Source of the DNA: Rhizobiaceae bacterium
GTDB lineage: Bacteria; Pseudomonadota; Alphaproteobacteria; Rhizobiales; Rhizobiaceae
Reading direction: 5' to 3'
Assembly: GCA_017643495.1 (NCBI GenBank)
Contig: JAEPNK010000002.1
Span: forward strand, 558,001-622,000
DNA: 64,000 nt
Of this stretch, positions 10,294 through 19,306 are shown piece by piece. Within the stretch, counting starts at the first letter, position 1. Each line of letters begins with the position of its first letter. The notes below the pieces were generated by a model. It had not been told where the DNA came from and searched no databases. It worked only from the letters and a program-made list of their open reading frames with translations. Both the position numbers and the translations under genes were made by a program.

Positions 10294-11025
10294 CTAGAAA
10301 TTGGCGTAAGCTCGACAGGGTGACAGTCCTTTCGTAAAGACAAGCCAGTTCTCACATTGCTTCAAAAACTCATAATCTTGGCAATACCATCTTCTTAAGT
10401 TCATTTGGGACAACTCGCTTAGTTCTGGCGTCCCCGAATAATTATTTCGATGCGATGACTTTTCGTCTGAGCGCAGATCTATTCTGGTCTTGGTGCCAAG
10501 TTGGTCGAAGAAATTTTCGAAATCTTCCTCGAAATTTTCGACTCGTAGTATCGCAAAAGGTGGTCTGACTCTAAAAAGGTTACCGCAATTGTAAAACCAC
10601 ATTGACTGACTCATAGCCGTATGTCGAATGGATTGAATCGCAGCATTAGCGAGCATGCCTCTTTCATTTCTCAGGAACAACGCTTCTGCAAGATCGTTAG
10701 CTGATTCGAACTCTTGAAATGCATACTCTTCGTGTTGTGTCCATTCAGCATACCCTTTAGGCATGCCTTTTCTCTTCCGGCTATAAAATCCTGAACGGAA
10801 ACGCGATGCTGGATCCCGGATACTAAAAAAATAGTCTTGGTCATGAGGTATCCTTTTAAGCATAATATCGTGGTTACGGTGAATGATCCTGTATTTTCTC
10901 TCCCTCAACATATTGTAACTACTAGAGAAATGTCTAATTTGCGTACCTGCATTCTTACCAATATGGAGAAAATTCAGTTTTGGACGTGGATCGATTCGGT
11001 TTAAGAGTCTTTCCCAAGATGCCAT
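10294..11025 (-). CDS. Sulfotransferase family protein
   Basis: The protein probably moves a sulfuryl group from PAPS to a carbohydrate. LNFLHIGKNAGTQIRHF (about residues 18-34) resembles the 5'-phosphosulfate loop, and YFFSIRDPASRFRSGFYSR (about 65-83) matches the 3'-phosphate motif with R-x-P-x-x-R-x-x-S. The 243 residues fit cytosolic bacterial sulfotransferases of the heparan 2-O type. No signal peptide or membrane helix is evident. It starts the first of several AT-richer genes that encode sulfotransferases and glycosyltransferases, suggesting modification of a surface polysaccharide. The acceptor is unknown. Confidence 0.75.
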   Translation of the reverse strand: MASWERLLNRIDPRPKLNFLHIGKNAGTQIRHFSSSYNMLRERKYRIIHRNHDIMLKRIPHDQDYFFSIRDPASRFRSGFYSRKRKGMPKGYAEWTQHEEYAFQEFESANDLAEALFLRNERGMLANAAIQSIRHTAMSQSMWFYNCGNLFRVRPPFAILRVENFEEDFENFFDQLGTKTRIDLRSDEKSSHRNNYSGTPELSELSQMNLRRWYCQDYEFLKQCENWLVFTKGLSPCRAYANF

Positions 11026-11103
11026 GATATAATCCGACTAATTGTCACGCTCTACTATACAACTATACAAATCCCTTTTAGTTTTTATCGCAGATTTTAA
11101 ATT

Positions 11104-11787
11104 TCATTTTCGAATCTCCATTGCAGCCTGCCTCCAAGCCTCAGCGAAATCTACGTCCTGATAATTTTCAAACCATGGCCCGCCGCTCGTAAAATGCACT
11201 GCTTTTGGTTCACCATCTTCATCAACAGAATTCCAACCTTCTAACCAATTCCACGCAATAGGGATATCGCCAATTTCATCATCCTTAGCCCAATTCATAC
11301 GGTGCAAATACGCACCGCTCTCTGTATTGACTAATTCCGGCGTCAGTTTTTTGGTGGAAGGATGATCGCAATTAAAAAGCATAAATGATGACCAATTCTT
11401 GCGAGGGTAAATAGATTGGGCTTGGCCATCCATCTTAGTCGTTTCTTTGGGTTTATAATCATGCTGAACGCAACAAACGGCCTTACTCGGATCCATGAAA
11501 GACTTCAGCTCTGCAACATCTCCAAAAAAGAGAAAATCACAATCGAAGAACAGCGCCCACCCGCTGTAGTTGGCCAGATACGGAGTTAAAAAACGAGAAT
11601 AAGTGAACTCCGTTGAAGCAAGAGGGTCGATGTCTCTCGTGTAAACTTGATTGGTAACCAGATCGTCTAACTTTATGGCTACAACATCCAATTCTATTGA
11701 GGCATTTTTCAGCACAGAGTATCTGGCCACATCATAGGCTACTTCTTCGCGGGAGTCCCACCCTATGAAAATTCGCAAATCTGTCAT
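11104..11787 (-). CDS. Glycosyltransferase, GT-A fold (GT8-like)
   Basis: A 227-residue nucleotide-sugar transferase. LRIFIGWDSREEVAYDVARY begins the fold, and WALFFDCDFLFFGDV (about residues 77-91) carries the D-x-D metal and sugar-nucleotide motif. The later VQHDYKP, WSSFMLFNC and VHFTSGGPWFENY segments match GT8-like enzymes. It lies between two sulfotransferase-like genes, so a role in building the sulfated glycan is plausible. Donor and acceptor cannot be read from sequence. Confidence 0.78.
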   Translation of the reverse strand: MTDLRIFIGWDSREEVAYDVARYSVLKNASIELDVVAIKLDDLVTNQVYTRDIDPLASTEFTYSRFLTPYLANYSGWALFFDCDFLFFGDVAELKSFMDPSKAVCCVQHDYKPKETTKMDGQAQSIYPRKNWSSFMLFNCDHPSTKKLTPELVNTESGAYLHRMNWAKDDEIGDIPIAWNWLEGWNSVDEDGEPKAVHFTSGGPWFENYQDVDFAEAWRQAAMEIRK

Positions 11788-11913
11788 TTATGATCCTTTT
11801 CATTAGAAAGCACAATAACTTGATTGTTATATGGTAAAATGTCGATTTACTAGGGCTTGCAAAGCAATAAATTTATCACTATCGAGCTTTGAAAACCCAT
11901 TTAAATTTAATTG

Positions 11914-12855
11914 ATGATATTTGGCACAGACAGAACGCTTGGAGATAGAAATTTGGAAAAATTGCTTTTACATGTCGGAATGCCAAAGACGGCGACAACA
12001 ACACTCCAACGTCACGTGTTTACGAAACATCCTGATCTTTTTGCCATCACGATGTTTGGCTCAGATTTGTCGACCAAACTTTGCATGATTATCGATGAGT
12101 TGAACCGTACGCCATTGGATAAAATTGCAGGCATTCAGACTCGCTTTTTCGACCTGTTCGACAGAGAAAGCATCAAATCACCTGTTTTGATTTCTCGAGA
12201 AGACTTTACGTTCCCTAGGAAAACTGATTTGGAAACTTCACCTGAGAAACTCAAAAGAACGCTGGGTGACGCAAAGATTATCTATGTCGTCCGCCAGCAA
12301 TTTGAATGGTTACAATCTTACTATCTTCATCATCAAAGACGACACGGGTCGAGAAAAATGCTCATGCCCGCTAGCTATTTGAAAGCTGAGTCTGAGAAGA
12401 GAAATGGCGGTGTGTTATCCGTATTGGATTTCGCTGATCAACTTGCAAAGTGGGAGGCTGCGTTTGGAAGAGAGAACATTGTAGTAATTCCGTTCGAAAT
12501 GATGAAATCCGATCCTACCAAGTTCTTCCGACTCTTTTTTTCGCCTGTCAAACTAAAGCCTGATGGTTTTGTTCGCCTCCTAGCAGAAGCACCTTCCGAG
12601 AATCAAAGATTTTCGATGGATGATTTTCATGCTGGCAGAATGCGGACACACATGCGTAAAAGCGCTCCGATTTTGTACCAGCTATCACGGCTCTTTCGTT
12701 TCGATTTCTTTGCTGCTCCTAGTTTTGACGTGTCACCAGCAACGGTAAACTTTCGGGATGCCCTCCCTCAAGGCATTCAAGAACGATGGTCTTCACAAAA
12801 CGCTTCCCTGGCAAAACGCTATCAACTCAATCTGAAAAAATACGGGTACTTGTAG
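11914..12855 (+). CDS. Sulfotransferase-like protein
   Basis: The PAPS-binding loop LLLHVGMPKTATTTLQRH lies near the N-terminus and IIYVVRQQFEWLQSYYLHH carries the 3'-phosphate Arg and nearby residues. The protein ends with a basic, Tyr-rich segment without a membrane anchor. I list the ATG at 11914, but the TTG at 11953 has GGAG seven to ten bases upstream and places the start just before the PAPS loop, so it may be the true start. It is divergent from the two preceding minus-strand genes. Its low-GC codon use resembles theirs and differs from the core genes. Confidence 0.72.
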   Translation: MIFGTDRTLGDRNLEKLLLHVGMPKTATTTLQRHVFTKHPDLFAITMFGSDLSTKLCMIIDELNRTPLDKIAGIQTRFFDLFDRESIKSPVLISREDFTFPRKTDLETSPEKLKRTLGDAKIIYVVRQQFEWLQSYYLHHQRRHGSRKMLMPASYLKAESEKRNGGVLSVLDFADQLAKWEAAFGRENIVVIPFEMMKSDPTKFFRLFFSPVKLKPDGFVRLLAEAPSENQRFSMDDFHAGRMRTHMRKSAPILYQLSRLFRFDFFAAPSFDVSPATVNFRDALPQGIQERWSSQNASLAKRYQLNLKKYGYL

Positions 12856-12905
12856 CTACCCCAACAACACGACTTCGGTGTTAAATTTGATTTCGGGCAC
12901 GGATA

Positions 12906-14645
12906 TTATTGTGCTGAGGTCCAAATATAATTAGTCAACTCACTGTCAGTTAATTCATCATTATAATGGAGATTCCGAAGCATATTAATTGACCTTACTA
13001 AGTCGTCTTCAGCAGAGCAATAGTAGACTGCTGACTTCTGTATAAGACTACCTGCCTCAGAGAGATACACCGAAGGTAGTGATGGCGCTCTAGACTTATG
13101 GGGTGTCAATAAGAGAACTGGCTTTCTATGTTCCAACGCTTCAAAAACAACTGCTGTAATCCCTTCTGTGACCACAAGATCCGAACTCTGAATTTGCCAT
13201 TCATGAGATCCAAAACTAGAATCATGGACTCCTTTTGCAGGGTCGATCCATTTCTTGACGTCATTTGGTAAAAGACCGCGGTCAAGAGACCATATACCAC
13301 GCTTCGCCTCATCCTTCGTGGTCGTCTTCAAACGTAGATAAAGCTCTACTCCCCTCAGCTTTGCTACAGCTTCGGCGAGTTTCTGTATGCAAAAGCTTGT
13401 TTCGTAACAGGAAGAAGACATGCCATGATAACACGCATGCCAGCTTAGGAAATTGGGGGCGTAGAATATCCGAAACTGCCGGGTGGCTGGAGAAAGTTTT
13501 CGCTCGCCAAGTCCTACCACGCGCGGTTTCGAAATAATTTTTTTTCTAGCTTCCTGTTCCGATATTTGAAGTATAGATCGTGGCTCCAAGGAGCTAGCCC
13601 ATGAGGGCTCATTATAAACGCTTCGGGACAAAAGTCTTGCTATTGAACTGCGGGGTTCGGCACCATGAGCAACCATACAGCCATGGCTCTTGAAATGGAT
13701 GGGGATTCTTTGTTCTGCCAAAGCGGAACCAAAACCAGCCAGTTCGGGTGAACCCACATTATTGAAACGGGCTTCTAAAGGCTTCTTTGCAACTCTATTA
13801 ATAAAGCTCTTCATGCTTTCGCGAGCTAGCAAATACTGTAGTTCAAACTCGACTAGGGAATCTATTATCGCATGCACAACACGTGGCTGCACGATTGAAA
13901 TTAATTGCGCCTCCAACGTATGATCCAATACACTCATAATTCCGGTTGGGTGGTGTGTTTCCAAAAAATACCGGATTCGCTGACCGGAGCTAAAGCGCTT
14001 TAGAAACTGCAAACCATTCCTAATTTGCCGTTGCAAATGGCTTCTTTTTTTTGAACCAACTACCGGGCGCACTGAAATACACGACGACGCTCCCTGAGCA
14101 AACTTTCTGCCCGATTGGGAAGAAAAATCGAATATATAATCTTCATGAAAAAGAGCATATCGGCTCTTACTCCGCTTACTTAAATCAGCTATCTCCTCGC
14201 TATTTAGCAATCTTGACAAGCGAGCATCCATCGTTTGTGTTGAGTTTTCAGGTAAAGAACCGCCAGTATTGCCGGAAAGCTCATCTTCCACTTTCTGTCT
14301 TGCTAGCGCTGAGAATCCCGTTTTCACCCCCCAAGCCGCCATACAATCATGTAAGCTGCGATCAACTGCGGTGGTCAAAAGTCGGTCAGAAAGGACAGAA
14401 TAAACTTCACCCACTGTCTCCATGATCACACGCTTTCCAGCATCTCCAAGCAAGTCATCCGGGTTAATAGGATTTAATTTTTTTTCGGTCAGAATATGAT
14501 GGACGTGAGCCGAACCCGCAACCAAGATAGCGTTATTCGAAAGCTTGTCTGACGCTCTGGATACGAACTGAATTTGTGGGTTAGTGTGTTCTTTAGTGTT
14601 CATTGATTGTCGATTCGTATCCACATACTCGTTAGCTCGAAGCAC
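12906..14645 (-). CDS. Putative polysaccharide glycosyltransferase, GT-B-like C-terminus
   Basis: This 579-residue protein is not one I recognise with confidence. The C-terminal third looks like the nucleotide-binding half of a GT-B or CDP-glycerol-transferase-like enzyme: FRIFYAPNFLSWHACYHGMS, LRLKTTTKDEAKRG, then SDLVVTEGITAVVFEALEHR with KPVLLLTP, which is the usual E-x7-E-like donor site. The middle part HFKSHGCMVAHGAEPRS could contact the acceptor. Neighbouring sulfotransferases and a GT8-like enzyme support a surface-polysaccharide role. The gene ends close to the opposite-strand sulfotransferase gene and is flanked upstream by an IS3 element. Confidence 0.55.
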   Translation of the reverse strand: MLRANEYVDTNRQSMNTKEHTNPQIQFVSRASDKLSNNAILVAGSAHVHHILTEKKLNPINPDDLLGDAGKRVIMETVGEVYSVLSDRLLTTAVDRSLHDCMAAWGVKTGFSALARQKVEDELSGNTGGSLPENSTQTMDARLSRLLNSEEIADLSKRSKSRYALFHEDYIFDFSSQSGRKFAQGASSCISVRPVVGSKKRSHLQRQIRNGLQFLKRFSSGQRIRYFLETHHPTGIMSVLDHTLEAQLISIVQPRVVHAIIDSLVEFELQYLLARESMKSFINRVAKKPLEARFNNVGSPELAGFGSALAEQRIPIHFKSHGCMVAHGAEPRSSIARLLSRSVYNEPSWASSLEPRSILQISEQEARKKIISKPRVVGLGERKLSPATRQFRIFYAPNFLSWHACYHGMSSSCYETSFCIQKLAEAVAKLRGVELYLRLKTTTKDEAKRGIWSLDRGLLPNDVKKWIDPAKGVHDSSFGSHEWQIQSSDLVVTEGITAVVFEALEHRKPVLLLTPHKSRAPSLPSVYLSEAGSLIQKSAVYYCSAEDDLVRSINMLRNLHYNDELTDSELTNYIWTSAQ

Positions 14646-14782
14646 CTGAATTGACGCCTTGGCTTACATTAAAAATATAGCAACAGGCCATTGAGCCAAA
14701 CCCGTTTCCCTACTTAATTTTTCAAGTATCAGTTGTAAAGCTCCTTTGTTATGGGCCATTTCTTGATAGAGTTTCTGGGTGC

Positions 14783-14821
14783 TCCTCCCCCACTTAAGTG
14801 GTCCGGCCTTATAGTTAGGAA
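14783..14821 (+). repeat. IS-end-like repeat, copy A
   Basis: TCCTCCCCCACT followed by AAGTGGTCCGGCC and ATAGTTAGGAA recurs at 24135-24172 with one substitution and one inserted base. It contains the perfect palindrome CCACTTAAGTGG. Copy A lies just outside the IS3 element; copy B abuts the point where a resolvase gene is cut off. Confidence 0.6.
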
Positions 14822-14879
14822 ACGGAGGGATTGACGTGCTCCCCTTGTCTGGACCACCCGGCTGGAGATTTTCCGGGGT

Positions 14880-15727
14880 TTAAGCTCCAGGCGATGATAT
14901 GCCATTTGAGCAGTTTATCAGCGTGACCGGCGTTTTGTTGCCAATCGCACTATGGGGTCGAACATTATTGTAGTCCTCTCGCCACGTTTCCATTTTCATC
15001 CGCGCATCGTCAAGGCTCATAAACCAGTGGGTGTTCAAGCATTCTTGCCGGAATTTGCCATTGAAGCTCTCGATGAAGGCGTTGTCCGTTGGCTTTCCCG
15101 GCCTTGAGAAGTCGAGGGTGACACCCTTCTGGTAAGCCCACAAATCCAAATCACGGGATATGAACTCACTGCCATTGTCGACCCGAATGGATTTAGGATA
15201 ACCAAGCTTACGACAACCCTTTTCCAGTATCTGAACCACATCTTCGCCTTTGTAGCTGAACCTCGGATCAATGGCTGGCGAGTAACGTGAGAAAGTGTCT
15301 ACAATCGTCAGGATTCTGATCTTCCCACCCGTCACCAACTGATCATGGACAAAGTCCATCGCCCAAGTCTGATTGCTCTGAGTGGCCTCAACACGATCCT
15401 CACGTAGCTTGGCTTTGACACGCCGTTCGGTGTTCTATTTCTCAACTGAAGCCCCATCTCTCTGTAAAGACGATAGATTCTCTTTGCATTCACCTGCCAG
15501 CCTTCACGGCGCAACAACACATGGATCCGCCTATACCCATAGCGGACACGCGTCTGTGCAATATCCTTGAACCGTTTCTTCAAATCGGCCTGATCATCGC
15601 CATGAGATCGATAATGATGCGTGGATCTGGGGGCACACAACACGCCACAGGCGCGCCGGATGGATACGCCCCAAACCGCCTTCAAGTCATCAACTAGTTC
15701 ACGACGACGAGCAGGCCTTAGAGCTTT
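14880..15727 (-). pseudogene. IS3-family transposase OrfB (DDE), frameshifted
   Basis: The first part reads LRPARRRELVDDLKAVWGVS through RYGYRRIHVLLRREGW and RIYRLYREMGLQLRNRTP. The frame then breaks at about 15425-15428, where CCGAACGGCG appears where CCGAAACGGCG is needed to continue KRRVKAKLRED. After the break the integrase core continues as MDFVHDQLVTGG, VDNGSEF (second catalytic Asp) and AFIESFNGKFRQECLN (catalytic Glu). One A is missing, so the element is dead unless the shift is recoded or a sequencing error. The true start is upstream of the first ATG, in an orfA-orfB overlap. Confidence 0.88.
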
Positions 15728-15984
15728 CGTTTGATCACGTCCTGCAACATAACTTTGTCCAGAGATAGATCAGCGACTAAGCGCTTCAGTTTCCCGTTTT
15801 CTTCCTCAAGTTGCTTCAGACGCTTCATCTCAGAAGGCATCAGACCAGCATACTTCTTGCGCCAGTTGTAAAAGGTAGCCTCCGCAATTCCCGCTTTTCG
15901 ACAAACTTCCGCAACTGACGTGCCTTCATTAGCCTCTTGCAGAACGAATGCAATCTGAGCTTCTGTGAAATTCGATTTCTTCAT
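15718..15984 (-). CDS. IS3-family transposase OrfA
   Basis: This 88-residue helix-turn-helix protein binds the IS ends. I start at MKKSNFTEAQIAFVLQEA (ATG 15982-15984) because GGAGAA lies eight bases upstream. SVAEVCRKAGIAEATFYNW is the HTH, and LKQLEEENGKLKRLVADLSL is the leucine-zipper-like coiled coil used for dimerisation. It is intact, unlike orfB. Confidence 0.92.
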   Translation of the reverse strand: MKKSNFTEAQIAFVLQEANEGTSVAEVCRKAGIAEATFYNWRKKYAGLMPSEMKRLKQLEEENGKLKRLVADLSLDKVMLQDVIKRKL

Positions 15985-16045
15985 AGAATTCTCCTTCTCC
16001 CAAACAGGGATCATAAATGGAAAATTCCAGCTGCACCTGGTCTAG

Positions 16046-16349
16046 TTTTCAGGAAGCAGGTCAATCGGTCCAGTAGTAATGCTGGTCAATGATTGGCATG
16101 AAGTGTTAGCATTGCCGAAGAACTAAATGGCCGAGTAATATCTGTAGAAACTCGCAAACATCCACTCTTCAATTTGTAAAATTGCAAGTGAACACATCCT
16201 CTATGTGAGATTATACTTCAAAACAACCCGACCTCCGCGCGCTCAAAATTGTGACAACCCCGTCCTGAATAAGCCCTGCTCTACCCGGCAAAGTATGCTA
16301 GTATGATTTACTCTGACAGCACTCTATTCATTTTGCTCTGCCCAACGGG
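16046..16349. other. Intergenic region between the IS and the GntR gene
   Basis: No gene or RNA is recognisable in these 304 bases. Sequence is AT-rich and the reading frames are short. Confidence 0.5.
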
Positions 16350-17009
16350 TCAGCGGAACCGGTCCACGGGTGCAATGTTGACATCACGGCCCCACTTCAA
16401 ATGCAGTTCCATTGCAGCTCTCGCATCTTTTTCGTCACCCTTTAAAATTGCCTCCACAATATTCTGATGCTGCTCGACATTTATCGCGAGGCGGTCAGGG
16501 TGGGTTTTGTGGATATGCTTGGATAACCTGTACATTTTATCCTGCATCTGGCCCAGAGCAGTTATCATCTCATGGTTGCCATACGTGTTAGCGAGAAAAC
16601 TGTGAAACTCGAGATCAAGACGATGATACTCCACCGTATCCTTGACCTTTGCAGCGTGTTTCTGCTTCGAAATCAGCTGTGACAAGTCTCTTGACTGAGC
16701 AGGGTTTAATTTTCCGGCGAGACGCTCTGCAATATGGGGCTCAATCAGCATTCGGACTTCAAAAAAATCCATCACTTCCCGGTAAGTGATCTGCGGTACA
16801 CGGACTCCGGACTTTGGAATCATCTCTACCAAATCTTCTGACCTAAGTCTTTCAAGAGCAGACCGGATGGATGCAAGACCAAAATCCAGTTGGGAAGCAA
16901 GAAACCGTTCGGAATAGATCATGCCCGGATCTTCAGTATCTAATACAAGCATTTTGATCGTATCGTATGCCTGATCCTTCTTGAGTGTTTTCTTACCAAA
17001 CTGGTTCAT
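16350..17009 (-). CDS. GntR/FadR-family transcriptional regulator (FCD domain)
   Basis: A 219-residue repressor-type regulator. The winged HTH is DQAYDTIKMLVLDTEDPG through YSERFLASQLDFGLASIRSA. The C-terminal FCD domain has EYHRLDLEFHSFLANTYGN and RLAINVEQHQNIVEAI, carrying the Asp/His residues that bind metal or an acidic ligand. I start at ATG 17007-17009; a TTG ten codons upstream is less likely. It lies next to the SDR gene and the divergent TRAP/RuBisCO-like genes and is the obvious candidate to control them in response to a sugar acid. Confidence 0.88.
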   Translation of the reverse strand: MNQFGKKTLKKDQAYDTIKMLVLDTEDPGMIYSERFLASQLDFGLASIRSALERLRSEDLVEMIPKSGVRVPQITYREVMDFFEVRMLIEPHIAERLAGKLNPAQSRDLSQLISKQKHAAKVKDTVEYHRLDLEFHSFLANTYGNHEMITALGQMQDKMYRLSKHIHKTHPDRLAINVEQHQNIVEAILKGDEKDARAAMELHLKWGRDVNIAPVDRFR

Positions 17010-17310
17010 GTTCAAAGTCCGTTTGTGGACCGACTTCAAAAGTCGTCTGCCCTAGTATTCACCTTGCATACCACATTCAATTGAAATCCGGATACGTGTC
17101 CAAAACTAAAAACTGAAAAAAGTCAGTCCTGAAACACAACCAGAAATCCAGTGAACGCAATAGATTGTCATTCTGCACCATGATTGTTCTCCAGACGAAT
17201 GTCGGGAATATTTGACCGCGCAACAATCAGGCATGTCAGCCGGATACGAAATCGCGCCAAGCATGAAAACGGATCAGTCCAAACCGGGAAATTCAGGTCA
17301 GTTGTGTTTT
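17010..17310. other. Spacer between the SDR and GntR genes
   Basis: No coding sequence is supported. The GntR promoter should lie here, but no clear -10/-35 pair stands out. Confidence 0.4.
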
Positions 17311-18135
17311 TCAGGCATTCTGACTGATTCCCTTCTCGGTTTTGGACTTTGGAGGTGCCATTCCTTCAACGCCCTCTTTTTCAAACATCAAGCCAGCACT
17401 CAAAAACCCGCCATCGACGTTGAAGGTGGCTCCACTCACATGGGAAGCATCCGCTGAGGCCAGGAAAGCAACTACGTTTGCAACTTCTTCCGGGGTACCA
17501 TAGCGACGCTGCGGGATGAGAAAATGATAAGCCTCGCGTGTGTTTGAATCATGCTGCTCAATCGCCATCTGGGTTGCGATGGCTCCCGGCGCAACATTGT
17601 TGACAAGGATGCCCTTGGCGGCCAGTTCGACGGACATCACTTTCGTCAGAAGTTCGAGCCCGGCCTTCGAAACACCATAGGCCGACCTGCCGATGCCGCC
17701 ACGTTGTCCGGACAGGGACGCGATGTTTATGACCCGTCCGTAGGAATTTGGGAGCATTTTCTCAACAGCAGCTTTCGCGCACAGAAATGCACCAATCAAG
17801 TTCACGCCAAGAATGCGTTCCATGTCTTCCTTGGTTGTATCAACAAACAGTTTGGTCGTTGAAATGCCTGCATTGTTGACGTGGATATCCAGCTGGCCGA
17901 ATTCACTGACAGCGAGGTCGGCAAGTGCGTTTGCTTCAGCTTCCCTTGATACATCAACCCGCAAGCCAATGGCTTTTCCACCGTCTTTGCTGATGTCGGC
18001 GGCCACTTTTCTTGCGGCGACTTCATCGACGTCAGAAACGACGACACTTGCCCCCTTCGCCGCCAGCGCCCTGGCAATTGCCTCACCCATGCCACGTCCT
18101 GCACCTGTAACCGTTGCGACCCTTTTTTCCAGCAT
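17311..18135 (-). CDS. Short-chain dehydrogenase/reductase (classical SDR)
   Basis: A 274-residue NAD(P)-dependent oxidoreductase. The cofactor loop is VTGAGRGMGEAIARAL, Asp in VVVSDVDE after beta2 favours NAD, NNAGIS follows, and the catalytic set is Ser in INIASLSGQRGG with YGVSK. The C-terminus has a 25-residue extension (MAPPKSKTEKGISQNA) beyond the usual SDR end. It is divergent from dctP of the TRAP operon. The context with a RuBisCO-like protein and an acid-sugar kinase suggests that it oxidises a sugar-acid hydroxyl to the oxo form used by the kinase. The substrate is inferred only. Confidence 0.9.
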   Translation of the reverse strand: MLEKRVATVTGAGRGMGEAIARALAAKGASVVVSDVDEVAARKVAADISKDGGKAIGLRVDVSREAEANALADLAVSEFGQLDIHVNNAGISTTKLFVDTTKEDMERILGVNLIGAFLCAKAAVEKMLPNSYGRVINIASLSGQRGGIGRSAYGVSKAGLELLTKVMSVELAAKGILVNNVAPGAIATQMAIEQHDSNTREAYHFLIPQRRYGTPEEVANVVAFLASADASHVSGATFNVDGGFLSAGLMFEKEGVEGMAPPKSKTEKGISQNA

Positions 18136-18182
18136 TCAGCATCTCCTGATTTGATTTGGCGAATTGTTTTCAATCCATGTTG

Positions 18183-18222
18183 ATTGACAAAATTCTTGAC
18201 TCTATTTTTGTAAAATGTCAAT
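18183..18222 (+). promoter_or_regulatory. Candidate promoter/operator of the TRAP-RLP operon
   Basis: ATTGACA (18183-18189) and TGTCAAT (18216-18222) are exact inverted heptamers. The first contains a consensus -35 TTGACA, with TTGTAA 18 bases downstream as a weak -10. A GntR-type dimer site over the promoter is possible; this is pattern matching only. Confidence 0.3.
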
Positions 18223-18271
18223 GAAATGTCACGTATCGCAGAAAGGGCCATGCGTTCAACAGGAGGAAATT

Positions 18272-19252
18272 ATGAAAAGACTGATTAGTAAGTTTGCAGT
18301 GGCTACCGTATTTGGTGTGCTGTCGGTATTTTCTGCAAATGCAGAGACAGTATTCAAACTTGGTGCTGTTGGTTCACCTGGCACACCTGAAATTGACGCG
18401 GCATTGCAATTTTCAAAAATTGTTGCTGAAAAAAGCAATGGTGAATACCGGATTGACGTTTTGCACTCCGGCCAGGCTGGCGGCGAACGCGAGATTGCCG
18501 AAGGGTTGCAGTTTGGCACGACGGATTTTGCTATCCTGGGAGGCATCGTCCAGAATTTTGACCCTGCCCTCATGATAGTTGAATGGGACCTGCTGTTCAA
18601 AAACAATGAACATGTCCGCGCTGTCATGAACGGCCCGATTGGGGAAGACATTTCCAAGAGGCTTCAAAAAAACCTTGGCGCAAGAAAAGTTGCCACCTTC
18701 ATGCGGTCACCAAGGTTGCTGACGACAAATACGGAAGTAAAGGACCTCGCTGACATCAAAGGCAAGAAAATCCGCGTTCCGGAAATGCCTGCCCGTATCG
18801 CCTTGTGGAAAGCGCTTGGCGCACAACCCACACCAATGGCATTTCCAGAAGTCGTACCTGCCCTGCAACTCGGCACCATCGACGGACAGGAAAATCCGAT
18901 AGGACTTATCACGTCAACGGGCATTGATGAGGCTGTCGACTACCTGGCCGACACAAAACATCTCTACGGCTTCATGTTCATGCTTGCCTCAGAGGGCGCT
19001 TGGAACCGGATTCCCGAAAAGGATCACGCAATCTTCAATGAAGCTGCTGCAGAAGCCGCCTCGTATAATGACGAGCTGGTCGAGAAATCGGTTGCCGACG
19101 GAATGGGCAAGGCACAGGCTAAAATGACGGTCACCCAGCCTGATCTGGAAGCATGGAGAGCTGCTACCTCGGACGTTCACAAGCAGTTCGAGAACGTCGA
19201 GGGCTTTGCCGACCTTTATTCCCGCATCGTGGAAGAAGGCAAAAACCACTGA
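18272..19252 (+). CDS. dctP: TRAP transporter substrate-binding protein (DctP family)
   Basis: A periplasmic solute receptor for organic acids. The start at 18272 is set by AGGAGG at 18261-18266, five bases upstream. Residues 1-24 are a signal peptide ending FSANA-E. The mature part has DVLHSGQAGGEREIAEGLQF, the Arg-containing KKIRVPEMPARIALWKALGA (carboxylate-binding Arg region) and LQLGTIDGQENPI, all family hallmarks. The 326-residue length is normal. It heads dctPQM-RLP-kinase and should bring in the sugar acid processed by those enzymes. Confidence 0.95.
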   Translation: MKRLISKFAVATVFGVLSVFSANAETVFKLGAVGSPGTPEIDAALQFSKIVAEKSNGEYRIDVLHSGQAGGEREIAEGLQFGTTDFAILGGIVQNFDPALMIVEWDLLFKNNEHVRAVMNGPIGEDISKRLQKNLGARKVATFMRSPRLLTTNTEVKDLADIKGKKIRVPEMPARIALWKALGAQPTPMAFPEVVPALQLGTIDGQENPIGLITSTGIDEAVDYLADTKHLYGFMFMLASEGAWNRIPEKDHAIFNEAAAEAASYNDELVEKSVADGMGKAQAKMTVTQPDLEAWRAATSDVHKQFENVEGFADLYSRIVEEGKNH

Positions 19253-19259
19253 ATGTCCT

Positions 19260-19281
19260 GACGCCGCCTCCGGGCGGCGTC
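19260..19281 (+). terminator. Intercistronic hairpin between dctP and dctQ
   Basis: A perfect nine-pair stem GACGCCGCC/GGCGGCGTC closes loop TCCG, just after the dctP stop. No T run follows. Such hairpins protect the dctP message or attenuate transcription so that the binding protein is made in excess over the permease. Confidence 0.6.
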
Positions 19282-19306
19282 TTGGCTTCTGGTTGGGGCA
19301 GGTTTC

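Larger units (their letters stand above)
14849..16045 (-). mobile_element. IS3-family insertion sequence, inactivated
   Basis: The element is about 1.2 kb. Imperfect terminal inverted repeats are CTGGACCACCCGG-CTGGA (from 14849) and, on the other strand, CTAGACCAGGTGCAGCTGGA (ending 16045), each followed by ATTTTCC after one or two bases. Between them lie orfA and orfB on the minus strand in the usual overlapping arrangement. orfB carries a one-base deletion, so transposase would not be made. No target-site duplication is clear by eye. Confidence 0.85.
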
